Below are positions 24,244 to 34,178 of a DNA stretch of 64,000 bases, piece after piece. Made by a program: the position numbers and the translations under genes. The stretch is from Salvia splendens (taxonomy: Eukaryota > Streptophyta > Magnoliopsida > Lamiales > Lamiaceae). Below the pieces are notes generated by a model that saw nothing but the letters and a program-made list of their open reading frames with translations, searched no databases and was not told where the DNA came from. Numbering within the stretch: position 1 is the first letter of the stretch; the number at the start of each line of letters is the position of its first letter. The DNA is taken from the NCBI RefSeq assembly GCF_004379255.2, contig NC_056048.1:310001-374000 (forward strand). The letters are read 5' to 3'.

Positions 24244-24252
24244 TGATTGCTA
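24244..24252 (-). promoter_or_regulatory. UAG-CAATCA readthrough-type context (element B)
   Basis: gag-pro ends with TAG (24252-24250) followed by CAATCA, and pol is in the same frame. This matches UAG-CARYYA. Confidence 0.65.
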
Positions 24253-26325
24253 TGCTTGATGGTGCCGAACTGATTGCTCGGCACTTTTAAGCGCAATCTG
24301 CAGACATTCTTTTGCTCTCTTTTGATCACCTCGGATGACCGCTATCCCATTTTTAGTGGGAATCTTGATGGTGAGGTGATAAGTAGAGCAAACGGCCCGA
24401 ACTGTGTTGAGCCAGTCCCTCCCCAGGATGATGTTGTACGGAGACCGAGCTTTCACCACAAAGAACTCGATCATCGTATTGGAGCTTGTAGGCGCTTTTC
24501 CCACCGTGATCGGAAGGCTGATAATACCTTCAGGGCGGGTGTCCTCCTGGGCGAAACTTTTCAGAGGAAGTGGAGCCGGACTGAGCCGAGCTGGATCCAC
24601 TTCCATTTTATCGAAACATTCTTTAAAAAGAATGCTGACTGACGCTCCTGTATCCACAAATACTCTGTGGACCAGTTTGTTTGCCACCCCGGCTTGGATG
24701 ACAATAGCGTCTTGGTGAGGAGAGATGGCTGGGACGGGATCGGCATCTGAAAATGTAATCACTTCGTCTTTCTTCAGCCTTTTATGTGTTGGTTCCTCTT
24801 GATTGGAACCTCTGCGTTCTGCTTTTAGGGACGACTTAGTCTTCCCGGCTGGGAGAGCATCAATAGTCAGGATTACTCCATCGTATTGCGGCTCGTCGTC
24901 GTCTTCGGGATCCTCATGTCTTTTCGGATCCTGAGGATTGCAGTTCGCACTTCTCTGCCTTTTGTTCTTTTTCGGCTGCTTGCTTTGGTATTTTTTTAAC
25001 GTTCCTGTTTTCACAAGAACGTCAATACCTGCAGCCAAATCTCGGCACTCCTCGGTATCGTGACCGTGGGTTTGATGGAAGGAGCAATATTGATCCTGAA
25101 GTCGCCGTGCGGCTGATTTCGTCATCCGCTTTGGTTTTTCGAACATATCGGAATGTAGTTCGAAAATTTCCGCTCTTGACTTGTTTAATGGTACGAACTG
25201 AGCGAGCGGCTTCTCAGGATTGAGACGTGGTCCCAATCTGCCTTGTACTGGTGCCCTTTGAATTCTTTCAAAAGGAGTTCGGCGAGGAAGCACCTGGTCG
25301 CTTTGATCGGGCTTCCTTTTGTCTCCTTGGGATGAGCTGTCTAACGACCGTTTTCGACGGTCTGCCTCATCCGCACGAGAAAACTGGTCCGCAATGTCCC
25401 ACATTTCTTGAGCTGTTTGCGGACCGCACTCCACGAGCTTTCTGTAGAGAGCTCCGGGCAGGATTCCATTTTGGAATGCCGAGATGACAAGTAGATCATT
25501 GAGATTATCTACTTGTAGGCATTCCTTATGGAATCTCGTCAGGAAGTCGCTGATCTTTTCGTCGCGACCTTGACGTATAGAAAGCAGCTGAGCCGAAGTG
25601 ATTCGGGCTTCCGCTTTCTGAAAGAACCTCCTGTGGAAAGCATCCATGAGATCTCGGTAGGATCTGATGCTGCCTTGAGGAAGGCTGTCGAACCACCTTC
25701 TGGCGTTCCCGATGAGCAACTCGGGGAACAGCTTGCACATGTGGACCTCATTGAGACCCTGGTTCGCCATATTATATTGATAGCGTCCCAAGAAGTCATG
25801 AGGATCCTCTAGCCCGTCATAAGTCATTGACGGTGTCCGGTAGTTCCGCGGCAAAGGAGTCCGGGTGATGTCGTCCGAGAATGGAGTCTTTAATGCTCCG
25901 TACATGGCGAACCCGACATCTCTTCGGTACGGAGGAGATGGAGTTCTCCTGTGGTTCCGGTACCGAGGAGGAACATGTCGGGGTTGAGGATTCTTTCTCC
26001 TGGAAGACACGTCACTACTGCGGTAGTGACTTTCATGTCTGGATGAGGAGGGAGAATCCGCCGTTGTCTTCTCCGACTGTTGGCTCTTCTGCAGGAAGGT
26101 TAAGAACTCCTCCTGCTTCTCGGCCAAGAACAGCTTGACAGCCTCGTTCAAATCAGGCTGCTGGGAAGACTCGGTGTGTGGACCTTTTGAGCGGCTTGCT
26201 CCTTCTCCGTGAGAACTGGAAGTAGATTTTTCACGAGGCTGCTTTCCAGGCCTATGGGCTGCTGGATTAGCTTCCTCATGGTTATCACGGACGGAGGCAC
26301 GGGTGTTATGTGATCTGGTATGCAT
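24250..26325 (-). CDS. Tat gag-pro of element B
   Basis: ATG at 26325 (MHTRSHNTRAS) lies about 62 bases after the PBS. The frame is open for 691 residues to TAG 24250. It contains a basic, Ser/Arg-rich N-terminus, the retrotransposon Gag core (LFPELLIGNARRWFDSLPQG, about residues 205-260), a zinc-knuckle-like CSFHQTHGHDTEEC near residue 410 and the aspartic protease DTGAS near residue 560. It makes the particle protein and protease. It seems intact, unlike the pol that follows. Confidence 0.88.
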   Translation of the reverse strand: MHTRSHNTRASVRDNHEEANPAAHRPGKQPREKSTSSSHGEGASRSKGPHTESSQQPDLNEAVKLFLAEKQEEFLTFLQKSQQSEKTTADSPSSSRHESHYRSSDVSSRRKNPQPRHVPPRYRNHRRTPSPPYRRDVGFAMYGALKTPFSDDITRTPLPRNYRTPSMTYDGLEDPHDFLGRYQYNMANQGLNEVHMCKLFPELLIGNARRWFDSLPQGSIRSYRDLMDAFHRRFFQKAEARITSAQLLSIRQGRDEKISDFLTRFHKECLQVDNLNDLLVISAFQNGILPGALYRKLVECGPQTAQEMWDIADQFSRADEADRRKRSLDSSSQGDKRKPDQSDQVLPRRTPFERIQRAPVQGRLGPRLNPEKPLAQFVPLNKSRAEIFELHSDMFEKPKRMTKSAARRLQDQYCSFHQTHGHDTEECRDLAAGIDVLVKTGTLKKYQSKQPKKNKRQRSANCNPQDPKRHEDPEDDDEPQYDGVILTIDALPAGKTKSSLKAERRGSNQEEPTHKRLKKDEVITFSDADPVPAISPHQDAIVIQAGVANKLVHRVFVDTGASVSILFKECFDKMEVDPARLSPAPLPLKSFAQEDTRPEGIISLPITVGKAPTSSNTMIEFFVVKARSPYNIILGRDWLNTVRAVCSTYHLTIKIPTKNGIAVIRGDQKRAKECLQIALKSAEQSVRHHQA

Positions 26326-26386
26326 TTTTTTTTTTGGTAGAAGAGGATCAAAAACTCGCTTTATCACAAATTTGGTTCTCTGGTTT

Positions 26387-26403
26387 CCCACAGACGGCGC
26401 CAG
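26387..26403 (-). promoter_or_regulatory. Primer binding site of element B
   Basis: CTGGCGCCGTCTGTGGG on the minus strand, adjacent to the 5' LTR (26404-27084). First nine pairing bases TGGCGCCGT fit a tRNA-Asp-type PBS; assignment uncertain. Confidence 0.65.
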
Positions 26404-27084
26404 TGATGAGGCGGCGAATTTTCGATGGTAATTAATGCACGTAAAAATAAATTACGACACAGAGGTTTTACGTGGTTCGATTTACTGAGGTAAATCTACG
26501 TCCACGGGGAGAAATGGGGGCAGGTTTGTATTGCTTGATCTGCGAATTACAGCTTACAACACTGGCCTGCTTTATGATATTCTCTCTAGAGAGCTTTTTT
26601 AGAGTTTAAAAGAAGAAGCAGAAGCCCTTATCTATCTGACCTAGGTTCTATTTATACAGTGAACTAAGATCGTGGCATGCAGCATTTATTAGGTAGTGGA
26701 TGTCGTGGAGATCGTGGCGACCTTGCATGGGTCCACTATCCTGCATGAGTTAATGACTGCTGGACACCACTAAATAGATCGTCGGTGTAGTGGAGGTGGA
26801 AATCTTGCATGAGTCCACTATCTCCTAGTTCGGTCGAATACTGAGACCGAACTGCTGAATTATTGCCGAGCAGCTTTTGCCGATCTGAGAGTAGAGCTTG
26901 ATGCCGACCTGAGAGCAGAGCTTGATGAGTTGGCTTTCACCGAGCTGTAGGCTTGGGCCGAACTCTTTGGTTGTGCCGAACTGAACTCTTTAGTCACGCC
27001 GGACTGATACTCTTTAGTCATGCCGAACTGATACTCTGTCTTGGGCTTTACTGCTGTTGGGCTTGTTTAGTACGTACTCCATCA
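26404..27084 (-). repeat. Outer LTR 3 (5' LTR) of element B
   Basis: 681 bp, apparently identical to LTR 1 by eye, followed by the GTTAG target duplication at 27085-27089. It is the promoter LTR for the minus-strand element. Confidence 0.9.
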
Positions 27085-28051
27085 GTTAGGCTTGTTAATC
27101 TTTTTGCAGAGAGCTCAGAGCCACTCGACTTTTTCGCCGGCTTTCCCGAAACCCATTTCTGCCTCCTCTGCCGCCGGTGGGCCTCTCTCTATCTTTCTCT
27201 CTCTCACTCTCTACTCTGTTTCCCACGCTCACCAATATTTATATTTGGATTTTTTTGTAGGTTTAGTAATTGAATTAATAACTTGTTTAGATTTTCTAAC
27301 TAATTCATAGTAGTACTTATTTTGATACTGACTCGATTCGATGATTTACATATTTGACACAATTAGATTCTCAACTAAAACTATTGTTATTAATTAAATA
27401 ATCTCATTTGTTTAATTAGAGCTAACAAAACAAAAGGATGAGATAGAAGGGGAAAAAATGAGAAACGAGATAAAATGAAGTATTATAACAAATGATATTT
27501 TTTAGTTTAATTACTATAATACGGTGTTGTTTTGTTATCTATAATATGACTGCATTTTAGTTTACGACTAAGTCAAAATCTTAACTGATTACAAATACGT
27601 ATAAAATAAATCGATAGCTCAATATGTATACGTCGTAAATCCTAAAATAGGAATACAAAATTAAAATTTTGCATAAGTTTAAGAATTTATATACAAATAC
27701 CCATAGTATACTCCCACCATTTTTTAAGTGTCCTTGGCTGTCGAATTTCATTACTACTTATAAACTGATGCACTCACTAACAATAATCATTTTATCTATA
27801 ACTAATAGTCATTTTTCATTTGGTTTGTACATAAATATATTTTCTCTTCACTATTAAATTATTACTAATAGTTTTGACGGTAGACGTTGCATATATAATT
27901 TATGTAAAACTAGTATTAGTTTGAAGGTGAACAATAGTTAGCATTTTCCTTACGTTGTTTATCTTGACTTTATTTCCGTGCACCATAAGATAAACTATAT
28001 ATTTCAAATTAAACATAAACTAGTAGGCCTAATAATATTGTTTCCTGATTA
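27085..28051. other. Intergenic spacer with CT-rich patch
   Basis: The first 150 bases are CT-rich and somewhat leader-like (for example near 27110-27230), then AT-rich. No protein or RNA gene could be supported. Confidence 0.45.
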
Positions 28052-28312
28052 CTCCCTCCGTACAAAAAAAGATAGTCTCATTTGTGGATTGCACGAGTTT
28101 TAATAGTATGAAATTGATAAAGTAAGTGAGAAGGAGAAAAAGTAGGTTAAGTAAGAGAGATAAATAGAAAATGTAAACAAAGTAGTACTCCATAAGAGAG
28201 AAGAGAAAAAGTAAATATGAGAGATAATTTTTTTAATTTTAAAAATAAAACTTTTTTTTTGGTGAACATCCCAAAATAGCAAACTCAAACTGTTTTTCGT
28301 AAACGTGGGGAG
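28052..28312. mobile_element. Stowaway-like MITE
   Basis: Starts CTCCCTCCGTAC and ends in GTGGGGAG, with TA on both sides (28050-28051, 28313-28314). Length 261 bp. The terminal motif and TA target are typical of Tc1/mariner-derived Stowaway MITEs. No coding capacity. Confidence 0.8.
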
Positions 28313-29527
28313 TATTTGTTTGTATAACACCAATTAAGAGTTAATATTGCTAGCTGGCTATTGACTGTATCAGAATTATAAGAAACACCAATATTTAACC
28401 AAAATTATGATGTGATAAAACACAATTAAATGTTGTGCAATGTATGGTACTCAGAGTCAAATTTAGGTTTGATGAAAAATATCAGATACTACTATTTAAA
28501 TAATGAAATGGGAAATTAATCGGTCTAAAAAGAGAGAGTTGGAGCTGGCTATAAATATACACTGCCCGTTTTCTCAATAATCAATCTCTTTTGAAGTGGC
28601 TCTTCAAACTATTAATTACTGTTAATTAATTACAAGAAAGTGACACATTGTACTACCATGAGGTCCAGTAGTAGTCATTGTATTAAAGTACATGAGTTTA
28701 ACAGTATTACATGAGATGTAAATCCGATGACAATCTATTGCGCTCACTATATCGTGGCATTTCAATATTTCTAGGTTTATTTTAATTTTTGTAGTTAACT
28801 ATACATTTTAACAAATGAAAAATATTTAATCTAAAAATTGGCAAGCATGACATAGTACATCAAGAACGATGTTTCTACATACAGTAGAAAACTACTCCAT
28901 TACGCTAACAAAAGTATGCTAAATGTTTAACAAAAACAAACAACAATTTCACCCAACGACATCAACACGATGAAATATTGATCTTACAGCACACAGTAGA
29001 ATCACGCAAGATAAGCAAAGGCCTTTCTTTCCCCGGACCCCCTTCCCCCGAAGATAGGAAATAGCCCCGATCACCTGAACCTTCTTTCAGCTCTTGCTAA
29101 TATTCCCTTCCGTTTTCACCCTATTCACCCCTCAATCTGAAATCTAGAGATCACAAGCAGCAAAACAAAAGAGAATCTAAAAATGAAAAGAAAAACGGAA
29201 CATGCAACTACTGACATCCCAAAATTGTAAAATTAGACATATAACGACGATGAAGACAATATAATAGATTATATTTCTATTCAAGGAACTATATTTTGAT
29301 AATTAATAAGAATAGTAGAAGTATATAGTATATGCATTTGAAAATCGTCAAATTCTTAAAATAAAAGAAGTTGATAGAGCCTAAAATTGATGGGCAGCAG
29401 TACGAACGTCGAAGGTCCATTTAAGAAAATTTAAAGTTATAAAATAAGTAGAAATTTAAATACAATACTGCGAAATTTACATCAAATTTATCAGAACTCT
29501 GTACAAAAGGCTTTTGCCTGTTGATAT
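28313..29527. other. AT-rich intergenic DNA
   Basis: No gene or bounded element recognised. GATAT at 29523-29527 is the left target duplication of element A. Confidence 0.5.
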
Positions 29528-30232
29528 TGATGAAGCCGCGAATTTCTGATGTTTGTAAATGTTGGTAGAGAATAAAGATCGCGACACAATGAATTTACGT
29601 GGTTCGATTTACTGAAGTAAATCTACGTCCACGGGAAGAAAAGAGGGCAGAGTTGTATTGCTTGATCTGGGATTACAGCTTACAATACACACTTGCTATA
29701 TAATCTATTCTGTCTCTAGAGAACGAAAGAGTGAGAGTCCTCCTCTGTCAGATCTAAGTTCTATTTATATATTGAACTGAGATTGTGGCTTGCATCACCA
29801 CCCTAAGTCGTGGAGGTCATGGAGGTCATGAGATCCTGCGTGGCCACTAACTAGGCAGTGGCTTACATCATCAGTAATTATGTCGTGGATGTCGTGGAGG
29901 TCATGAGATCCTGCGTGGCCACTAACTAGGCAGTGGCTTACATCATCAGTAATTATGTCGTGGATGTCGTGGAGGTCATGCATGAGTCCGCTATCTCCCA
30001 GTTCGGTCGAATACTGAGACCGAACTGCTGAATTATTGCCGAGCAGCTTTTGCCGATCTGAGAGTAGAGCTTGATGCCGACCTGAGAGCAGAGTTTGATT
30101 GGTTGGCTTTTACCGAGCTGTAGGCTGGGGCCGAACTCTTTGGTTGTGCCGAACTGAACTCTTTAGTCATGCCGGACTGATACTCTTTCTTGGGCTTTAG
30201 GCTGATGGGCTTGTTTAGTACGTACTCCATCA
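29528..30232 (-). repeat. 3' LTR of element A
   Basis: 705 bp, TG...CA. By reading both copies side by side I find no difference from 36337-37041. Contains an internal 75-bp tandem duplication at about 29812-29980. Confidence 0.92.
29812..29980. repeat. 75-bp tandem duplication inside the LTR of element A
   Basis: Two copies of a unit starting GTCGTGGAGGTCATGAGATC and running through the CACTAACTAGGCAGTGG stretch. The same duplication is present in the other LTR (about 36621-36789), and it creates a spurious HDLHDIHDI-type repeat frame. Confidence 0.85.
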
Positions 30233-30248
30233 CTACCCCCCCCGAAAA
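30233..30248 (-). promoter_or_regulatory. Polypurine tract of element A
   Basis: TTTTCGGGGGGGGTAG on the minus strand directly before the 3' LTR, the plus-strand primer site used in reverse transcription. Confidence 0.8.
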
Positions 30249-30350
30249 GCGAAGTGAATCACTTCGGCATTCTGGATAAAGGTACGGGGTATGTTGATGT
30301 TTGTCCTCGGTCTGATGAAGTGAACTCTTCTTTGACCGGACTTGGTTTGC

Positions 30351-30695
30351 GTCCTAATTTGGCGAGTTTTATCGCTCGGATCGAACTTTCCGTTGTCCTA
30401 ATTTGGGGATCGGACTTTCCCTTGTCCTAATTCGGCGAGTTTTATCGCGTGGATCGGACTTTCCCTTGTCCTAATTCAGGCAAGTTTTATCGCGTGAATC
30501 GGACTTTTGTTGCAGTTCGTTTCAGACGAAGTGCTTGATTTTTAAGCCGAATTGTGGTCTTGTATCCTCTTTAGAAGCTTGGACTTCACAATCGTTGGCT
30601 TGTTGCAGCTCGTTTCAGACGAACTGCTTGTTTAAGCTGAATTGTGGTCTTGTATCTTCTGTAGAAGCTTTGACTCACAATCGTTGGCTTGTATA
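30351..30695 (-). repeat. Tandem repeats in 3' UTR of element A
   Basis: Four GTCCTAATT-starting units at about 30351, 30394, 30424 and 30466, then two roughly 93-bp units beginning TTGCAG(T/C)TCG at about 30510 and 30603. Variable 3' UTR tandem repeats are a known habit of Tat/Ogre elements. Confidence 0.75.
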
Positions 30696-30878
30696 TGTTC
30701 TAAGAAGGGGATCAGCCTTCGAAGAACAAGATACTTCAGTAACATTTGTAAGAGACGACACGCACATAGACAGACACAACGCACATAGACAAAACGCACA
30801 TAGACAAACAAAGACCAAGCAAACCAAAGAAAGCACATTGACCGAACAGGACTTAAGACTGACTGACCGGTCTGTCTC

Positions 30879-33800
30879 TTACAAATGGAACTTTTTGAGG
30901 TTGGAAATGTGCCATGTTCGGGGTACCTGTTCTCCTGACATGTGAGCCAATTTGTAAGACCCTTTGCCGAGGACTTCTGACACCCGATAAGGACCTTCCC
31001 ACGTGGGTTCGAGCTTGCCCAGCTTTTCTGCTCGGCTTACTTCGTTGTTTCTCAAGACGAGATCTCCCACTTGAAATTGCAGCTTCTTCACCCTTTGGTT
31101 GTAATACCGGGCTACTTGCTCCTTGTACTTGGCTGCTTTTATGCATGCCAATTCTCTTCTTTCTTCGGCAAGATCTAGCTCGGCTCTCAGTCCATCGTCG
31201 TTCATTTCTGCCGAGAAATTTAGAGTTCGGGGACTGGGTATGCCGATCTCCACCGGAATCACGGCTTCAGTGCCGTACACAAGACTGTACGGAGTTTCAC
31301 CGTTGGAGGTTGTGGGTGTAGTTCGGTAGGACCATATGACTTGAGGGAGATTTTCTACCCATTGTCCTTTGGCTTGTTCTAACCGAGCTTTTAACCCTTT
31401 CACCAGGATACGATTTGTTACCTCCGTTTGTCCGTTTGCTTGTGGATGAGAGACCGAAGTGAACCGCTGTTGAATATTCAGCTCTTGGCACCAATTCTTG
31501 AACGTCTTGTCGGTGAACTGAGTCCCGTTATCCGAGATGAGGATGTGGGGTATGCCAAATCGGCACACTATGTTCTTCCAGACGAAATCCAATGCCTTCG
31601 AGCTCGTTATCGTAGCTAATGGTTCAGCTTCCACCCACTTCGTAAAGTAGTCCACGGCAACGATTAGGAATTTTATTTGCCGAGGAGCTTGAGGAAGTGG
31701 TCCCACTATGTCTATGCCCCATTGCATAAAAGGCCAAGGGCTCTGCATAGTGGATAGATCGGTCTGCGGCATCCTTGGGATATTTGCATGGATTTGGCAC
31801 TTCGGGCAGGTCTTGACGAGCTGCACTGCTTCTTGTACCAAGGTTGGCCAATAATATCCCCATCTTAGAACTTTTTTAGCTAAAGCTCTAGCTCCGATGT
31901 GGCTACCGCACGATCCTTCATGAACTTCTCTGAGGATGTAGTCCGTCTCTTCTGGTCCTACGCACCGCAATAACGGCTGGAGGTAAGACTTTCTAAAGAG
32001 GACTCCTTCATGAAGTTCGTACCGAAGTGCTCGGCACGTGATCTTCCGAGCTTCTCTCTTATCCTCGGGCAATTGTCCTTGATCTAGATACTGTAAGATC
32101 GGCGTCATCCAGTTCGGTGAGCTGGTTACTGAATGCACCTCAGCTTCGTCAATGCTTCGATGCATCAATTCCTCCACTTTTGAGCTTGGACATGCGGCTA
32201 ACTTACTTAAAGTATCTGCTCGGCTGTTTCCTGCTCTGGGAATGCGGACTATCCGAAAATAAGAGAAACTTCGGCTAATGCTTTGCGCTTTGTCTAAATA
32301 TTTCCTCATCCTCTCATCACGGGCTTCACTTGTACCCAACATGTGATTCACTATGATTTGTGAATCACAATGGATTTTGAGAGACTTGATACATAGACTT
32401 TGCGCTAGCTGGAGTCCGGCAAGGAGGGCTTCGTATTCGGCTTCGTTATTAGTGGTTGGGAATGAGAACCGAAGTGAATAGGTTACCTCGTGTCCATCGG
32501 GAGCGATAAGCAGAATACCAGCTCCACTTCCCGTTTTATTCGAAGCTCCATCTACGAATCCGCTCCAGCAGTCCGGCGGCTCTTCTTCGGATTCCAAGGG
32601 CTGTGCTAGTTCGGCATTGGCAGAATTTTTCTGTTCGGCGATGACAGGGATTGCTTGATCGAACTTGGCCTCTGCAAGAAAATCTGCCAAGGCTTGTCCC
32701 TTGATGGCTTTCCGAGGTAGGTACTCGATTGAGTGTTCTCCCATCTCTATGGCCCATTTGGCGATTCTGCCTGATGCTTCTGGCTTGGTCAAAACTTGCC
32801 GAAGAGGCAGATCGGTTAAGACGCATACCTTGTGAGCATAGAAGTATGGCCGCAGTCTCCTTGCTGCATTCACTAATGCCAGAGCAATTTTTTCCAGAGG
32901 TTGATACCTTGTTTCTGGACCTCTTAATGCTCGGCTTGTAAAGTAGATGGGAAACTGCTTTAGGCCTTCTTCTCGTACAAGCACCGCACTAATGGTTTGA
33001 TCGGATGCCGCTAAGTATAAGAAAATCACTTCGGCATCTGTTGGAGCAGAGAGAATAGGAAGCTCGGCTAAATAACTTTTGAGCTCGTCAAAAGCCTTTT
33101 TCTGCTCGGCTCCCCACTCAAACTTTGGTGCCTTTTTTAACACTTTGAAGAACGGCAGTTGCTTTTCGGCTGCTTGGGAAAGGAATCTATTCAATGCGGC
33201 TAGACATCCAGTTAGTCTTTGCACATCGTGTATGGACTTCGGCATCGCCATGTTCTGAATAACTTGAACTTTTGAAGGGTTTGCCTTGAGTCCGTCCTTT
33301 GAAACCCAACAACCCAGAAATTTTCCCGAATCTACCAAAAAGGTACATTTTTGGGGGTTGAGTTTGAGGTTGGCTTTTCGGAGCACGTCGAGAGTGGATT
33401 TGAGGTTGTCTTCGTACTCCGAAGTGCTTTTGCTTTTGACAACTATGTCGTCGACATACACTTCAACCTGTTTTCCGATTAGGTGCCGAAAAAGCTTGTC
33501 TACCATCCTTTGATAAGTGGCTCCGGCATTCTTTAAACCGAATGGCATCTTTTTATAAGCGAAAATGCCGAAATCGGTAATGAAAGCTGTTTTCGGAGCG
33601 TCACTCTCATCCATCAACACTTGGTGATATCCTTTGTATAAATCAAGAAAACAGAAAATTTCGAAGCCGATCAAAGCTTCTACTTTTTTATCTATATTCG
33701 GAAGGGGATAGCAATCTTTAGGACAGTGCTTGTTTAGATCGGTAAAATCTATGCACATCCGCCATCCTCCTCCTTTTTTCTTGATCATCACAGGATTGGC

Positions 33801-34142
33801 CACCCAAGAAGGATATTTCACCTCGAATAGTACATCCGCTTTTAGTAATTGGCGGACTTCGTCATGAATGACTTGGCTTCTTTCTGCCGCAAAGAGTCTT
33901 TGCTTCTGTTTTACTGGCCGGATTGAAGGATCAATATTTAACCGATGAGTGATTACCTCGGGGGGCACTCCGGTCATGTCCAACAAAGACCATGCAAAGA
34001 CATCTTTGTACTCCTTGAGGAGCTGAATGGTCTTTTCTCGGAGTAGAGGCGTTCCTGCGAAGCCGATCTTGACCGTTCTGGATGGATCGTCTTCGCATAA
34101 CCGAACGGTCATTGAGTTCGGCTCTGAAGTGACTTCGGTCAT
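30879..34142 (-). CDS. Tat Pol polyprotein (RT-RNase H-aRNase H-integrase)
   Basis: 1,087 codons from the first ATG (34142), but the frame is continuous with gag-pro across the single UAG at 34176-34178, so it is probably made by stop-codon readthrough. RT with YVDD at residues 229-232; first RNase H at about 395-500; spacer; archaeal-type RNase H from about 530 (CWSGFVDGASNKTGSGAG) to 660; integrase HHCC zinc region (HEGSCGSHIGARAL...CPKCQ), DDE core (GIDIVGPLP, DNGTQF) and C-terminal domain to ISNLKKFHL. It copies element RNA into DNA and integrates it. No stop or frameshift is seen. Confidence 0.93.
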   Translation of the reverse strand: MTEVTSEPNSMTVRLCEDDPSRTVKIGFAGTPLLREKTIQLLKEYKDVFAWSLLDMTGVPPEVITHRLNIDPSIRPVKQKQRLFAAERSQVIHDEVRQLLKADVLFEVKYPSWVANPVMIKKKGGGWRMCIDFTDLNKHCPKDCYPLPNIDKKVEALIGFEIFCFLDLYKGYHQVLMDESDAPKTAFITDFGIFAYKKMPFGLKNAGATYQRMVDKLFRHLIGKQVEVYVDDIVVKSKSTSEYEDNLKSTLDVLRKANLKLNPQKCTFLVDSGKFLGCWVSKDGLKANPSKVQVIQNMAMPKSIHDVQRLTGCLAALNRFLSQAAEKQLPFFKVLKKAPKFEWGAEQKKAFDELKSYLAELPILSAPTDAEVIFLYLAASDQTISAVLVREEGLKQFPIYFTSRALRGPETRYQPLEKIALALVNAARRLRPYFYAHKVCVLTDLPLRQVLTKPEASGRIAKWAIEMGEHSIEYLPRKAIKGQALADFLAEAKFDQAIPVIAEQKNSANAELAQPLESEEEPPDCWSGFVDGASNKTGSGAGILLIAPDGHEVTYSLRFSFPTTNNEAEYEALLAGLQLAQSLCIKSLKIHCDSQIIVNHMLGTSEARDERMRKYLDKAQSISRSFSYFRIVRIPRAGNSRADTLSKLAACPSSKVEELMHRSIDEAEVHSVTSSPNWMTPILQYLDQGQLPEDKREARKITCRALRYELHEGVLFRKSYLQPLLRCVGPEETDYILREVHEGSCGSHIGARALAKKVLRWGYYWPTLVQEAVQLVKTCPKCQIHANIPRMPQTDLSTMQSPWPFMQWGIDIVGPLPQAPRQIKFLIVAVDYFTKWVEAEPLATITSSKALDFVWKNIVCRFGIPHILISDNGTQFTDKTFKNWCQELNIQQRFTSVSHPQANGQTEVTNRILVKGLKARLEQAKGQWVENLPQVIWSYRTTPTTSNGETPYSLVYGTEAVIPVEIGIPSPRTLNFSAEMNDDGLRAELDLAEERRELACIKAAKYKEQVARYYNQRVKKLQFQVGDLVLRNNEVSRAEKLGKLEPTWEGPYRVSEVLGKGSYKLAHMSGEQVPRTWHISNLKKFHL

Positions 34143-34169
34143 CTCGCTTGCCTGTGACTCCGGTTGCTG

Positions 34170-34178
34170 TGATTGCTA
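34170..34178 (-). promoter_or_regulatory. UAG-CAATCA readthrough-type context (element A)
   Basis: On the minus strand the gag-pro frame ends TAG followed by CAATCA. gag-pro (start 36257) and pol (first ATG 34142) are exactly in frame (distance 2,115 nt, divisible by 3). UAG-CARYYA is the established type I readthrough context known from tobamoviruses. Confidence 0.7.

Larger units (their letters stand above)
14143..27084 (-). mobile_element. Rearranged, near-palindromic Ty3/gypsy (Tat) element B
   Basis: The outer LTRs (14143-14823, 26404-27084; 681 bp each, TG...CA) are flanked by GTTAG at 14138-14142 and 27085-27089, so the whole block reads as one insertion on the minus strand. Left to right the interior is: PPT and integrase/aRNase H on minus (to 17154); gag-pro to pol, PPT, a third LTR and PBS on plus (17151-22790); a 233-bp gag piece on minus (22791-23023), a direct copy of 25638-25870; then RT, pro and gag on minus up to the PBS at 26387-26403. 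Compared with element A, 377 bp of pol (equivalent to 19383-19759) is missing from the two minus-strand parts. Junctions show CCAG (17151-17154), AA within imperfect CTGTGG(G/A)AA (22791-22792) and GATG (23020-23023) microhomology. Confidence 0.85.

Noticed and set aside
22093..27084. Element B as two ordinary nested retrotransposons
   Set aside because: A nested copy would have two LTRs and its own 5-bp duplication around 17151 and 22790. Only one inner LTR exists and the breakpoints are within gag and pol.
27092..27310. Open frame in a CT-rich stretch right of element B
   Set aside because: Low complexity, no family similarity and no splice partner; at most an old leader or promoter fragment.
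29795..29983. Repeat frame of HDLHDIHDI type on the minus strand (also 36604-36792)
   Set aside because: It is the translation of the LTR's 75-bp tandem duplication and has no independent support as a gene.
29795..30000. CRISPR-like array from regularly spaced repeats
   Set aside because: Only two direct copies inside a retrotransposon LTR in a plant genome.
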